A DNA stretch of 25,952 bases, taken from positions 1 through 25,952 of the IMG/VR virus record IMGVR_UViG_3300022933_000021; one strand, given 5' to 3'. The notes under the pieces were generated by a model, which was not told the origin of the DNA, did no database searches, and saw only the letters and a program-made list of their open reading frames with translations. Shown here one piece after another: positions 7,992 through 15,589 of this stretch (its first letter is position 1; each line of letters starts with the position of its first letter). Origin of the DNA: a virus. A program made the position numbers and the translations under genes.

Positions 7992-9590
7992 TTAAAATCT
8001 TCTTGATGATAATAAATCAGAAGCTAGTGTTTTATAATTTGATAGTGAATGATATTTAGGGGTTACTAATACTTTAGATTGTGCTACTGTATTAAAAGCT
8101 GTCCCTGTTGCATCCACCCAATCATCCTTTCTTGCTGTTGTACTTTTCTTATTAGGGTCAAAGTTTTCATGTTCCTTTAACCAAGCCTCTAATGTTTTAG
8201 CATTAGGGAATGAATCAGGGACTATATAAACTAGACCACTTGAACAAGCATTACAGAAAGGCTGGAAATCTTTCATCTTCTTATCTGGTGTATTGCTTGG
8301 AGACTTATCTTCTGTAACATTTACACCTTCCCCTATAAGCTTACCCACTGTATAAGTGTGGTCTGTCAACCCTGAGCCAGAATCCTTGGTTAGAATAACT
8401 GTAGTGTCATCCCCATCGTACAATGCTTGTGATAGTATTAAGTTATCTCTAGCACCTGCTAACCGCCTAAACCTGCCATAAATCTTATCTGAGTCTGGTT
8501 TACCTTCATATTCTGGATCATAATTAGAAGGAGCATAGTTACCTATTATCCAAAAGAACCCGTCTTTATCTTTTAGTATCTCTGGAGAAGCTGCTGTGTA
8601 ATCCACTTGAGGATTTTCTTTAGAAGGTTCTGTATATGCTTTATCCCAAGCTCTATACCTTTTCACATCTGTAGGTATATCTGTTATTTTCTTAGCCTTC
8701 TCCCCATCTTCACCTAGTACCCATTCTCTTTTCCACAAAGAAGAACCTTTAGGTCTTGAGTACCAGTTGCCGTACAACTGTGTGTTTCTTTCATGGTCTT
8801 CTAGGTTATTAAGTTCTGATAGATAAGCAGGGTTAGCTTTTAAACCTAATGGATTATCAAATATATTAAAGAATACAAAAGTAAATGTCTTAGGTCTTAC
8901 ATACCTTTCCCCTTCTTCTGAAGTAGGGTCTGGTACATATACTGCATCTCTATGATTCTCTATGAACCACTCTTCTGTGTCTCCAAATATAACTTCATTA
9001 TCTTTTATTACAAAGTAACGTATAACACCTACTTTATCATCTGCTGGGAATCCTTCGTCGTTTAAGTAATACTCTACCCAAGGCAAACACCAAGAATCTG
9101 GAGAAGGGTTTAATGTACCTACCATGAAGCTATCTGCTTTAGCCTCAGAACGTAGACAAGTCATCATAAAAGAGACTTGACTTTGAGAGAACTTATCTAT
9201 CTCATCGAATGCAATAAGAGTAGCACCTGAACCCCTGTGATCTTCCTTATCTCTTTCGTGGTACATGTGACTGTACTGCACTCTACAGCCAGAGGGGAAT
9301 TTCCAAGTGTTAGAAGAGGGTGTACCTGCACCATTAAATAAAGGGTACATACTATTAGCTTTATCCCACAAGCCATTACTTTGCATAATCTCTTTATAAG
9401 TTCTTCGGAAGTATATACCCCTAAAGTTTGGGTCTTTGTAAAAGGGTAGTGGAATCATGGTTAGCAATTCCGACTTGCCACCAAACCTTGAACCTCCCCA
9501 TAACATAAAGTCCACTTTTCCTAACAAACTAAAAGCTAACTCTTGTTTACCCTCTTGAGGTTTAATATCTTTCCAAGAGTTATATGACAT
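7992..9590 (-). CDS. terL: Terminase large subunit
   Basis: This 532-residue ATP-driven packaging motor and nuclease moves DNA into the prohead through the portal. Walker A is GGSRFGGKS (residues 32-40), Walker B with catalytic Glu is LIAFDE (125-130), and the coupling motif is VGTLNP soon after. The C-terminal RNase H-like nuclease half begins around KRYRAWDKAYTEP, with acidic residues in RAWD, LYDGDD and DDWVDATG as metal-ligand candidates. The frame is intact and near the family's usual length. It follows the small-terminase candidate by 16 bases and precedes the AT-hook-like protein. Confidence 0.92.
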   Translation of the reverse strand: MSYNSWKDIKPQEGKQELAFSLLGKVDFMLWGGSRFGGKSELLTMIPLPFYKDPNFRGIYFRRTYKEIMQSNGLWDKANSMYPLFNGAGTPSSNTWKFPSGCRVQYSHMYHERDKEDHRGSGATLIAFDEIDKFSQSQVSFMMTCLRSEAKADSFMVGTLNPSPDSWCLPWVEYYLNDEGFPADDKVGVIRYFVIKDNEVIFGDTEEWFIENHRDAVYVPDPTSEEGERYVRPKTFTFVFFNIFDNPLGLKANPAYLSELNNLEDHERNTQLYGNWYSRPKGSSLWKREWVLGEDGEKAKKITDIPTDVKRYRAWDKAYTEPSKENPQVDYTAASPEILKDKDGFFWIIGNYAPSNYDPEYEGKPDSDKIYGRFRRLAGARDNLILSQALYDGDDTTVILTKDSGSGLTDHTYTVGKLIGEGVNVTEDKSPSNTPDKKMKDFQPFCNACSSGLVYIVPDSFPNAKTLEAWLKEHENFDPNKKSTTARKDDWVDATGTAFNTVAQSKVLVTPKYHSLSNYKTLASDLLSSRRF

Positions 9591-9606
9591 ATACTACCTA
9601 TTGTTA

Positions 9607-10029
9607 TTATTTTCTAAAGTTTCCACTGACAACTGAACTCATGTCTGGCTCATCTTCTTTAACTTCTTCTTTCTTACCACCACTCTTATTACCTGACATC
9701 TTCTTCTTCTTATCTTCAACTTGTTTAGCTTTAGTCTGTTCATCTATTAACTTAGAATAAATACTAAAACTCAGCTTAGGGTCGTATGTGGGGTTAGGTT
9801 TTAATTGTGGTTCTCCGTCTTTATCAACACCCTCTGCTATATAAGGATGGTAGACGCTATTAGCTAAGTCTTCGATTCGGATGAAATAGTGTTCTAATCT
9901 TTTACCTAAATAATCAGTGACTTGTTTATTAGTCATTGGCTTATTCTTAACACCCTCTTTCCTGCCCCTTGGGTTGCCACTTACGCCCTTAGGGAATTGG
10001 CCTTTAGCATTACGTTCTGGTTTATCCAT
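9607..10029 (-). CDS. Putative small terminase / DUF5681-like DNA-binding protein
   Basis: A 140-residue protein whose N-terminus contains RNAKGQFPKGVSGNPRGRKEG, the 'GQF.kG.SGNP.GR' pattern of DUF5681-type proteins often annotated near terminases. A helical middle region follows (KQVTDYLGKRLEHYF) and then a lysine-rich, probably disordered tail. Being directly upstream of terL, it is the best candidate for the small terminase that recognises packaging sites. That role is inferred. The start codon overlaps the stop of the upstream gene. Confidence 0.55.
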   Translation of the reverse strand: MDKPERNAKGQFPKGVSGNPRGRKEGVKNKPMTNKQVTDYLGKRLEHYFIRIEDLANSVYHPYIAEGVDKDGEPQLKPNPTYDPKLSFSIYSKLIDEQTKAKQVEDKKKKMSGNKSGGKKEEVKEDEPDMSSVVSGNFRK

Positions 10030-10363
10030 ATACCCAACCCTCTACTACTTTAATTTCTACTATATTGTCAGGGTCTTCTATAACTTGCCCTGTAACAGTG
10101 TTTCTATACTCAACCCCTAATATATAATCATCTTCATTTATATCTGTTTCAGTATTAGTAAGAGTGATTACGAAGTTAGTGTTGGTTTGATTCTTGGTAG
10201 TGACTTCCCTGTCAACACTCCCTGTTATTTTTTTATTTTTCTTATTTCTTAATTGGATAAAACATGTCCAATCTGTCAAGTCTGTTACTTGCACTTTATC
10301 TATTTTTAATAAAGAAGAAAAGGACTTGGTACTAGCCCTTACAATTTTGTACTGTTTCGACAT
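10022..10363 (-). CDS. Small beta-rich virion-associated protein, unknown
   Basis: A 113-residue protein of alternating hydrophobic and polar residues, predicted mostly beta (WTCFIQLRNKKNKKI, VITLTNTETDI, YILGVEYRNTVTGQVIED). Small Ig-like or BppU-like accessory domains next to fibre genes look like this, but I cannot name the family. It overlaps the upstream 78-residue gene by 32 bases and the downstream gene by eight, so all are likely translated together. A fibre-assembly or fibre-attachment role is inferred from position only. Confidence 0.5.
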   Translation of the reverse strand: MSKQYKIVRASTKSFSSLLKIDKVQVTDLTDWTCFIQLRNKKNKKITGSVDREVTTKNQTNTNFVITLTNTETDINEDDYILGVEYRNTVTGQVIEDPDNIVEIKVVEGWVYG

Positions 10364-10568
10364 CCTCTTCCATTTCCTCTATTATTATTTCTTGTTGTAT
10401 TACATCTACTTCTATTACATCCGAAGATATATTAAAATCTAATGTTATATTCTCTTCAGATGTAATTATTTCTTCTTGTGTTATATTAAAATCCACTGTA
10501 TCTACAGGAGTAAAGTAAACATTATTCTCTGCTATTACAGCATTGTTTAAGCAGAAAGGTAATATCAT
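10332..10568 (-). CDS. Small acidic protein between fibre and terminase genes
   Basis: A 78-residue, strongly acidic, Ile/Val-rich protein with imperfect repeats of an 'xITxEEI/VDxIxQEEI' type (residues 25-70). Its ATG at 10568 directly follows the stop of the 1069-residue gene, giving coupled translation. No motif is recognised. It could be a fibre chaperone or a small virion component. The low-complexity acidic sequence means chance similarity is likely in database searches. Confidence 0.45.
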   Translation of the reverse strand: MILPFCLNNAVIAENNVYFTPVDTVDFNITQEEIITSEENITLDFNISSDVIEVDVIQQEIIIEEMEEDVETVQNCKG

Positions 10569-13500
10569 TTAACTGTACCCCGTATGTTCAGATAATATAG
10601 TTGGTGTGTTAGTAGCATCTAGTGGTGTTATTCTTCTTAACTCTGTAGTACCGTCAGCACTTCTTAGAGATATGAAATAAGCATCCTTTTGTAATACCCT
10701 AGTCACTCCGTCTTGCCCAAAGTAATAAGTTGGATTATTATGATTAGCTATAATCTCTGATACGCTTTCCTGTACATCTAATATTGTGCTATTATCTGGG
10801 GCAGTGTAATTAGAATTAAGTAAAGCATTATCTGTGCCTCTCATGTTAGTTACCGTTGTTACTGTAGCAACTACATCACTGGCAGGATTGAAATCATTTA
10901 ATGCTTGAATCTCAGCACTTGTTGCTAATCCATCTTGTATCTCTACAACAGTAGGAGAACTCACTGTAAGTGTTCTAGTGGCGTTATTCCATATATCTGA
11001 TACTAGACTAGTAAAAGAAGATAACGTCCTTGTAGTGTAATCCCACACGTCCTGTGCTGTAAGAGTAGAACGACTACTAATTGTAGCATCCAAGTTATCT
11101 AATCTCACATCGTCAGATGCTAAAGGTGTTGGCAGATTATCTACACTGGTTTGTGTAGCTCTGCTAGACACTGCTACATCTAAATACTGATCTACTAATA
11201 TCTTAATATCTGTTATCTGTTCAGAATTAGCATTATAAAGTCTATCATTTGGAACCCATCTTATAGTTTCTGAATCTTCTGCTATAATAGACTCCCCTTC
11301 AAAATGAGTCCAAATACCATTTACAATAGTTAATCTAGAACCTATTTTACTATTCTTTATTTTTAATCTTCCTTGGAGTTCAATATTATATTCATCGGGG
11401 TTATAAACCAACCCTAGTGCATCATATATCAAAGCACCCTGTGCAGTGGTGTTAACCCATCTCCACCAAGCAATACCTCTGCGACAATCAAATATATCAT
11501 TATCATCATTAATATTAACTTCTACATCTGTAAGATTAGCTGTAAGTTCTCCTCCATTAGAGCTGTCTACTAGACTACCATCTAAGCCTACTACACCATC
11601 AAAGATCATATTGTTATGAATGATATCATCTACTTGCGAGTCAATAAGTGTTATACCACTTTCAGTCATTACAGCAAATATTCTTAATGGTAACTTAGCC
11701 AGTACACCTGATTGCCAGTTAGCTTTTATTAGAATAACATCCCCAAGTTGTGTCACTTCACTGCCACCTACTCTGACCTCTATATCATAGCCATTACCAC
11801 CTGACACTACACTGTTGTCTATTAAGGCTGGATTTATAATAATATCTTCCAATAAAGTAGAACGTGTGTAGTTGATTACTACGACTCTAGTCCCATCTAT
11901 TAAGTTTGGAATTGTAATAGGTAATAAGGGTGCAGGTTCACTCCATATGTAAGTAGAATCAAATGGGCATTGTATTTCTATGCCCTCAATATAACCATCC
12001 TTTAAAGGGAGGGAGTTTTTAGTCACTCTAACTTTTAAAAACCACTCAGTTTCAAAAGTATATCCAGTCTGAGAATTTTGTAAATTAACCAAGGTTAAGT
12101 CTGAATAAGTAGAAGGTTCAGTTTCAGATATAAGCCATACTTTATATTCTACAGAGAAGTTCCATGTATTATTACCAGTAATGTTTACAGCAGTAGCAAT
12201 ACCTACGCCTTTTTGTACATTACTTTGTTGCTCTGATACTGTGTTTGGTATGTAATAAGCCTTTGTTCCATTGAATACAACTTCCCCTGTACTTGCTAAG
12301 TAAGGTTGTACCCATATACTTCCCTGATCTCCAGTGGAGTTGGTAATAATTTCACTGGATGTTGAACCTTTGCCTAACTTAGGAGTATTACCTATCATAC
12401 TTACAAAGTGGTAATCTGTATTAGATTGTGTCTGATTGCCATGATCGGTGTCATTAAGCATTTTTATGTTACTAAATCTCCAACCACGTTGGGCAAAAGT
12501 ATTATAATCCCTAGAACCTCTAGAGCTTGTACCGTTGTTTATAACCCTATTTATAGAGCCTCTGCTATCTCCACCTAAGTTAAATATTTCATAAAAGTCT
12601 GCATCAATAGGGAATATAATGTCCTGAGAATCACTGCCTATATTGACTTCTCCAGAGTTTGCCAATATAAAATGTCTGGTCTGGTCAGGCCAAGGCTCTG
12701 TTCCTATACGTTCAAAACCTGTTATAGCACCCTTGATATCTCCATTTCTTAGATATATACCTGCGTATAAGCCTCCATCTGTCCTTTTATAACCAGTGCT
12801 ATATTTTATATAGGTAGAACCTCCAACCCCTCCTTTAAACTCAAAGGCGTATTTATTACCTCCTAAGTCTATGACAACTGCATCACCGCCGTTATTATAC
12901 AGGCTAGTAAATGCGAATGATTGTTTTGAAGAGGGTTGTGTAAGATATCTAGCTTCTATAGTTCCATTTAAAGGCCTATAAGCATTAGCAACTCTTTCAG
13001 ATATAGGTGTTGCTTCTATGGAATAGATAATATGATCTGTTCCTGTAGTTTCCCCTAAGGTGATTCTTCTATTGTTAGTACCTGTTAGTACAAATACTGC
13101 ATTTGCATGGGAGTTTTTAACTAAACGAGATGTTACATAATTGCCATTGTGGTTGACTATACCCCAGTAGGAGTCTTGTGTTAATTCTATACTATGATCA
13201 AAGGAGAACTTAGGTTTATTAAAGACTACTCCTCCTGTACCTATTAAAACTCCTTCATTTAGGAAAATATCGTTGTTATTCATCTCTACATATAGGTTAG
13301 GTATCTGTATAGATCCTACAGGAGTTTTGCCATTTGTATTATCTCCTACTGTAATAACACCTGTGGTATTATCATATAAGAAATGTAATCCTCTTTCATC
13401 TGCATACATATTAGATAAAGATTCACACTCTGTGTAGCAGTCTCCATTATTAATAAAGAAACCTATATGTGACGGTCTATCTCCATTTGAATCTACTGGG

Positions 13501-13778
13501 ACTACAAAAGGAGAGGTTAACGATATAAAACCAGAGTCTAACTCTATAGTACCTTGAGAAGCGTTTATATCTCCTGTCATATTCAGGATTACTATACCCG
13601 AAGTAGAACTATTACTTAGTTTTAATCTCTGTAATGAACTATTACACCACAAAGTAGATATGTCTAGGCTAGATTCATCTATAGTCAGAGTGGCAGAGCC
13701 TCCCAAATCTAGGGAATCCCCTGCCGAATATGTAATATTCGATAGGTTGGAGTCTGAACTGATGTTTATATTAGCCAT
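10569..13778 (-). CDS. Large fibre/beta-helix-like virion protein
   Basis: A 1069-residue protein with the composition of a phage fibre or spike: Ser/Thr/Asn/Gly-rich, almost no Cys, many short beta strands. Residues 1-450 look like right-handed beta-helix coils (repeated 'xIxGxxxxN' turns). Middle segments (about 470-760) look like separate beta domains. The C-terminal 200 residues hold two copies of a 'DxWxxxTRTL' motif (DVWDYTTRTL, DIWNNATRTL) preceded by 'SSRxT' turns, a repeat seen in various phage structural proteins. It lies upstream of the terminase, away from the tail genes, so a head fibre is as likely as a receptor-binding tail protein. SD AAGGAT lies upstream of ATG 13778. Confidence 0.65.
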   Translation of the reverse strand: MANINISSDSNLSNITYSAGDSLDLGGSATLTIDESSLDISTLWCNSSLQRLKLSNSSTSGIVILNMTGDINASQGTIELDSGFISLTSPFVVPVDSNGDRPSHIGFFINNGDCYTECESLSNMYADERGLHFLYDNTTGVITVGDNTNGKTPVGSIQIPNLYVEMNNNDIFLNEGVLIGTGGVVFNKPKFSFDHSIELTQDSYWGIVNHNGNYVTSRLVKNSHANAVFVLTGTNNRRITLGETTGTDHIIYSIEATPISERVANAYRPLNGTIEARYLTQPSSKQSFAFTSLYNNGGDAVVIDLGGNKYAFEFKGGVGGSTYIKYSTGYKRTDGGLYAGIYLRNGDIKGAITGFERIGTEPWPDQTRHFILANSGEVNIGSDSQDIIFPIDADFYEIFNLGGDSRGSINRVINNGTSSRGSRDYNTFAQRGWRFSNIKMLNDTDHGNQTQSNTDYHFVSMIGNTPKLGKGSTSSEIITNSTGDQGSIWVQPYLASTGEVVFNGTKAYYIPNTVSEQQSNVQKGVGIATAVNITGNNTWNFSVEYKVWLISETEPSTYSDLTLVNLQNSQTGYTFETEWFLKVRVTKNSLPLKDGYIEGIEIQCPFDSTYIWSEPAPLLPITIPNLIDGTRVVVINYTRSTLLEDIIINPALIDNSVVSGGNGYDIEVRVGGSEVTQLGDVILIKANWQSGVLAKLPLRIFAVMTESGITLIDSQVDDIIHNNMIFDGVVGLDGSLVDSSNGGELTANLTDVEVNINDDNDIFDCRRGIAWWRWVNTTAQGALIYDALGLVYNPDEYNIELQGRLKIKNSKIGSRLTIVNGIWTHFEGESIIAEDSETIRWVPNDRLYNANSEQITDIKILVDQYLDVAVSSRATQTSVDNLPTPLASDDVRLDNLDATISSRSTLTAQDVWDYTTRTLSSFTSLVSDIWNNATRTLTVSSPTVVEIQDGLATSAEIQALNDFNPASDVVATVTTVTNMRGTDNALLNSNYTAPDNSTILDVQESVSEIIANHNNPTYYFGQDGVTRVLQKDAYFISLRSADGTTELRRITPLDATNTPTILSEHTGYS

Positions 13779-13807
13779 CGTTTATATTCAAATCCTTATT
13801 GTTTACA

Positions 13808-13975
13808 TTATAGATAGATGTCTTGCTCTGAATCCTCTTGGAAGAAGTCATCTGTAACGTCTGCTATAAAGCAATTCTCGCAGATATCTTCTCTCTCTTG
13901 TATATTCTGTTTATACTCTTTAATGGGAAGTTTACAAGATGAGCAGAGTGTATTTATATTATCTATAATATCCAT
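13808..13975 (-). CDS. Small zinc-ribbon protein
   Basis: A 55-residue protein with two CxxC pairs (CSSC at residues 11-14 and CENC at 32-35) spaced as in a zinc ribbon, followed by an acidic C-terminus (DVTDDFFQEDSEQD). It is the first gene of the leftward operon, about 135 bases downstream of its promoter. The rightward open frame over the same bases lacks any such motif. First-gene position and a zinc ribbon suggest a small regulatory or nucleic-acid-binding role, which is inference. The SD is weak. Confidence 0.6.
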   Translation of the reverse strand: MDIIDNINTLCSSCKLPIKEYKQNIQEREDICENCFIADVTDDFFQEDSEQDIYL

Positions 13976-14110
13976 ATTTGTTATTCTTATTATTTATTTT
14001 AATTATTCTGTGCAGGGCACTTTACTTTTAGTCTAAAATATGTATATAATAGAGTATAGGTAGTAGGTGTTCTTTGTTGTTATTGTTTATTTCTTTACCT
14101 TATACTTACC

Positions 14111-14139
14111 ATTATATAGCAAAAACGATCAAAAGTCAA
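14111..14139 (-). promoter_or_regulatory. Leftward sigma70-like promoter of the structural operon
   Basis: On the minus strand TTGACT (14139-14134), a 17-base spacer and TATAAT (14116-14111). The spacer ends in TTTTTGC and the sequence continues into GGTAAGTATAAGG, nearly the same as the rightward promoter at 14791-14819. It lies 135 bases before the first leftward gene. Confidence 0.75.
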
Positions 14140-14150
14140 GTGTTTTGATG

Positions 14151-14178
14151 AAATTAGTTGAAAATAATTGAAATTAGT
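14151..14178. repeat. Direct repeat between divergent promoters, possible operator
   Basis: AAATTAGT occurs at 14151-14158 and again at 14171-14178, 20 bases apart (about two helical turns), inside the 13976-14274 divergent intergenic region between the leftward (14111-14139) and rightward (14218-14246) promoters. The placement suits a regulator binding one face of the DNA, but AT-rich chance repeats are possible. Nothing else is seen in this gap apart from the two promoters. Confidence 0.3.
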
Positions 14179-14217
14179 ATGATTTAGACCTAATTTGGCA
14201 CTAATATGAGATAAATG

Positions 14218-14246
14218 TTGACAATATAGATGAGTGCAGGTATTAT
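14218..14246 (+). promoter_or_regulatory. Rightward sigma70-like promoter
   Basis: TTGACA (14218-14223), a 17-base spacer and TATTAT (14241-14246), 29 bases before the ATG of the 58-residue gene at 14275. With the leftward promoter at 14111-14139 it makes a divergent control region. Confidence 0.75.
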
Positions 14247-14274
14247 ATTTGGACATTAACTGAGGAGAGAAGTA

Positions 14275-14451
14275 ATGGATGTGAGTTTAGAAGAGCTGTT
14301 TGAGATTAATCAAGGTGCTATTAAATCTACTAAAGAGGGTATGGTACTGAAGGTACATGATATGAAAGGCACAGTAAGCCGATTTGGTACACATGAAGAG
14401 TGTGTTGCATATAACCAAGCAATACAAAATGTTATTGACATGTTAGAATAA
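14275..14451 (+). CDS. Small protein, unknown, first rightward gene
   Basis: A 58-residue protein (MDVSLEELFEINQGAIKSTK...) with two helices flanking a short beta hairpin (GMVLKVHDMKGTVSRFGTHE). It has a strong SD (GAGGAGAG) and sits directly behind a consensus promoter, so it is probably well expressed early. Small acidic first genes of phage early operons are often host-takeover factors, but nothing here shows that. No family recognised. Confidence 0.6.
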   Translation: MDVSLEELFEINQGAIKSTKEGMVLKVHDMKGTVSRFGTHEECVAYNQAIQNVIDMLE

Positions 14452-14497
14452 GGTGTGTAACATACCACTAAACAACAATATAAAGGTAGTAGAATAT

Positions 14498-14794
14498 ATG
14501 GGTAATATCGTAGATGAACTTTGGGAAGATGAAGTGACCACACCATTAGAGTATGAACTTAGACGTATGTTCTATGGATACCTTGATGGATTGGGCAAGG
14601 ATAACGTTATGACGGACTCTGGGATAGAGCAGTACCTACACACCAGTTTAGACTATAATGTCTCTACAGAGAGCTACGGAAGCTCTGACATGGACATAGA
14701 TGGCATAGGTTGGAAGAATAGCTACAGTAAAGAAGAAATAGACTATTTGGAGAAGGGATTAGATTCTTTTAAATTAAATGAAGAAAATACTTGA
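14498..14794 (+). CDS. Acidic small protein, unknown
   Basis: A 98-residue acidic protein starting MGNIVDELWEDEVTTPLEYE. The ATG at 14498 is chosen over an in-frame GTG at 14453 because AGGTAGT lies upstream of it and the extra N-terminal residues look non-protein-like. The C-terminus contains a repeated Tyr/Ser/Asp-rich segment and a final helix (SKEEIDYLEKGLDSFKL). The -35 box of a promoter for the tRNA region overlaps its stop codon. Function unknown. Confidence 0.55.
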   Translation: MGNIVDELWEDEVTTPLEYELRRMFYGYLDGLGKDNVMTDSGIEQYLHTSLDYNVSTESYGSSDMDIDGIGWKNSYSKEEIDYLEKGLDSFKLNEENT

Positions 14795-14819
14795 CATTTT
14801 GAGCTTTTTGCTATATAAT
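14791..14819 (+). promoter_or_regulatory. Rightward promoter sharing a long phage-specific motif
   Basis: TTGACA (14791-14796), a 17-base spacer and TATAAT (14814-14819). The -35 flank, the TTTTTGCTATATAAT segment and the downstream AAGTATA match the leftward promoter at 14111-14139 almost base for base. It reads towards the tRNA genes. Confidence 0.7.
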
Positions 14820-14868
14820 AGGAAGTATAGGGTAAGTAATAGAAATAGGTATAATACAATTACTTATA

Positions 14869-14881
14869 TTATATAGCAAAC
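14869..14881 (-). promoter_or_regulatory. Third, inverted copy of the promoter core motif
   Basis: On the minus strand TTTGCTATATAAT repeats the core shared by the promoters at 14111 and 14791, but no good -35 box lies 17 bases upstream. It sits between the two tandem tRNA promoters, where it could be a repressor site or a weak opposing promoter. Confidence 0.35.
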
Positions 14882-14886
14882 AAGAC

Positions 14887-14915
14887 TTGACTTGTGTTAG
14901 AAAATACGTTATAAT
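14887..14915 (+). promoter_or_regulatory. tRNA promoter
   Basis: TTGACT (14887-14892), a 17-base spacer and TATAAT (14910-14915), 15 bases before the first tRNA base. This is the expected placement for a tRNA operon promoter. Confidence 0.7.
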
Positions 14916-14930
14916 ACAGGTAAGAGAGTA

Positions 14931-15007
14931 GGGTCTTTAGCATAGTTGATTAATGCAGCCGACTCATAATCGGAAGATGCGGGGTTTAAGTCCCTGAAGA
15001 CCCACCA
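14931..15007 (+). tRNA. tRNA with CAT anticodon (Met, or Ile2 if modified)
   Basis: Acceptor GGGTCTT pairs with AAGACCC, a D arm GCA/TGC follows, the anticodon arm has loop CTCATAA with anticodon CAT, the T arm has loop TTTAAGT, and ACCA is encoded at the 3' end. CAT may decode AUG, or AUA if C34 is changed to lysidine by the host. The identity cannot be set by eye. It would make sense for an AT-rich phage to carry an AUA-decoding tRNA. Confidence 0.9.
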
Positions 15008-15013
15008 GTTAAT

Positions 15014-15090
15014 GTTCTCATAGCTCAATCGGATAGAGCAATAGATTTCTAATCTATAGGTTGTAGGTTCAAATCCTACTGGGAACGCCA
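15014..15090 (+). tRNA. tRNA-Arg (TCT)
   Basis: Acceptor GTTCTCA pairs with TGGGAAC (one G-T pair), D stem GCTC/GAGC, anticodon stem ATAGA/TCTAT with loop TTTCTAA (anticodon TCT), T stem GTAGG/CCTAC with loop TTCAAAT, and GCCA at the end. It lies six bases after the previous tRNA. It reads AGA, a codon common in this phage (frequent AGA in nrdA and nrdB). Confidence 0.95.
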
Positions 15091-15507
15091 CATTAGAAGG
15101 TAAAGCCTCTCATAGAAGCTCAAATATAGATGGGATAACCCATATCGCCTAGTAGACGTATTAGGAGTCCTTCAATTATTGACCAGTGTTAGTAATCTTA
15201 TTAATTAGAATTATAAGGTAAAAGCCAGAGTCCTTGCCCCCACCTCTTCCTTACATTGGGACGTAAGATACGTGAGAAGATATACTAGATAAGGTTTATC
15301 AGTTCCTTATGTTCTAGTTAGGCTATCAATAATACTGAATACAGCTTACCACCTGTCGGGTAAGAAAGAGATTAATGTTATATCATGTCCCACATGGTTG
15401 ATATATGGCAGGGTTATTAATAAATATAACTACCTTGGCTAGTCGAGGTTAAATAATACCAGTGATTAGGCTCGTATATCACAGGGGTAGTTATATTTAT
15501 TAATAAT
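15091..15507 (+). ncRNA. Hairpin-rich noncoding region, candidate structured RNA (5' part)
   Basis: There is no credible gene in these roughly 415 bases, but inverted repeats are dense: 15130-15134/15139-15143, 15148-15151/15162-15165, 15250-15254/15263-15267, 15285-15294/15305-15317 (two 5-bp stems), 15345-15350/15359-15364, 15379-15385/15399-15405, and a 21-bp perfect repeat 15414-15434/15486-15506. It lies between tRNA genes in a phage, where large ornate RNAs such as GOLLD and ROOL are known to occur. Assignment to either is a guess; a covariance search would decide. Confidence 0.35.
15414..15506. repeat. 21-bp perfect inverted repeat enclosing 51 bases
   Basis: Bases 15414-15434 (starting TTATTAATAA, ending ACTACC) are exactly the reverse complement of 15486-15506. 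The 51 bases between contain a smaller hairpin with GTGAT/ATCAC arms. The right arm ends one base before the tRNA-Trp-like gene. It is either the strongest stem of a structured RNA or a small MITE-like element inserted beside the tRNA. Confidence 0.85.
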
Positions 15508-15589
15508 GTCTCAGTAGCTCAATTGGTAGAGCGTTGGTCTCCAAAACCAAAACCAAAGGTTGTAGGTTCGATCCCTACCTGATTCGCCA
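15508..15589 (+). tRNA. tRNA-Trp-like gene (CCA) with an enlarged variable arm
   Basis: D stem GCTC/GAGC, anticodon stem TTGGT/ACCAA with loop CTCCAAA (anticodon CCA), T stem GTAGG/CCTAC with loop TTCGATC, and GCCA at the 3' end. The acceptor pair GTCTCAG/CTGATTC has two mismatches (second and third pairs). The variable region is 11 bases (AACCAAAGGTT) instead of about five and could itself form an AACC/GGTT stem. An apparent tandem duplication of six bases (AAACCA) explains it. It may be a functional variant or a decaying gene. Confidence 0.7.

Noticed and set aside
13818-14036. Rightward 72-residue frame
   Set aside because: The opposite strand encodes a zinc-ribbon protein with two CxxC pairs, which fits the operon; the rightward frame is hydrophobic antisense sequence.
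14909-15091. Leftward 60-residue frame
   Set aside because: It is antisense to two clear tRNA genes.
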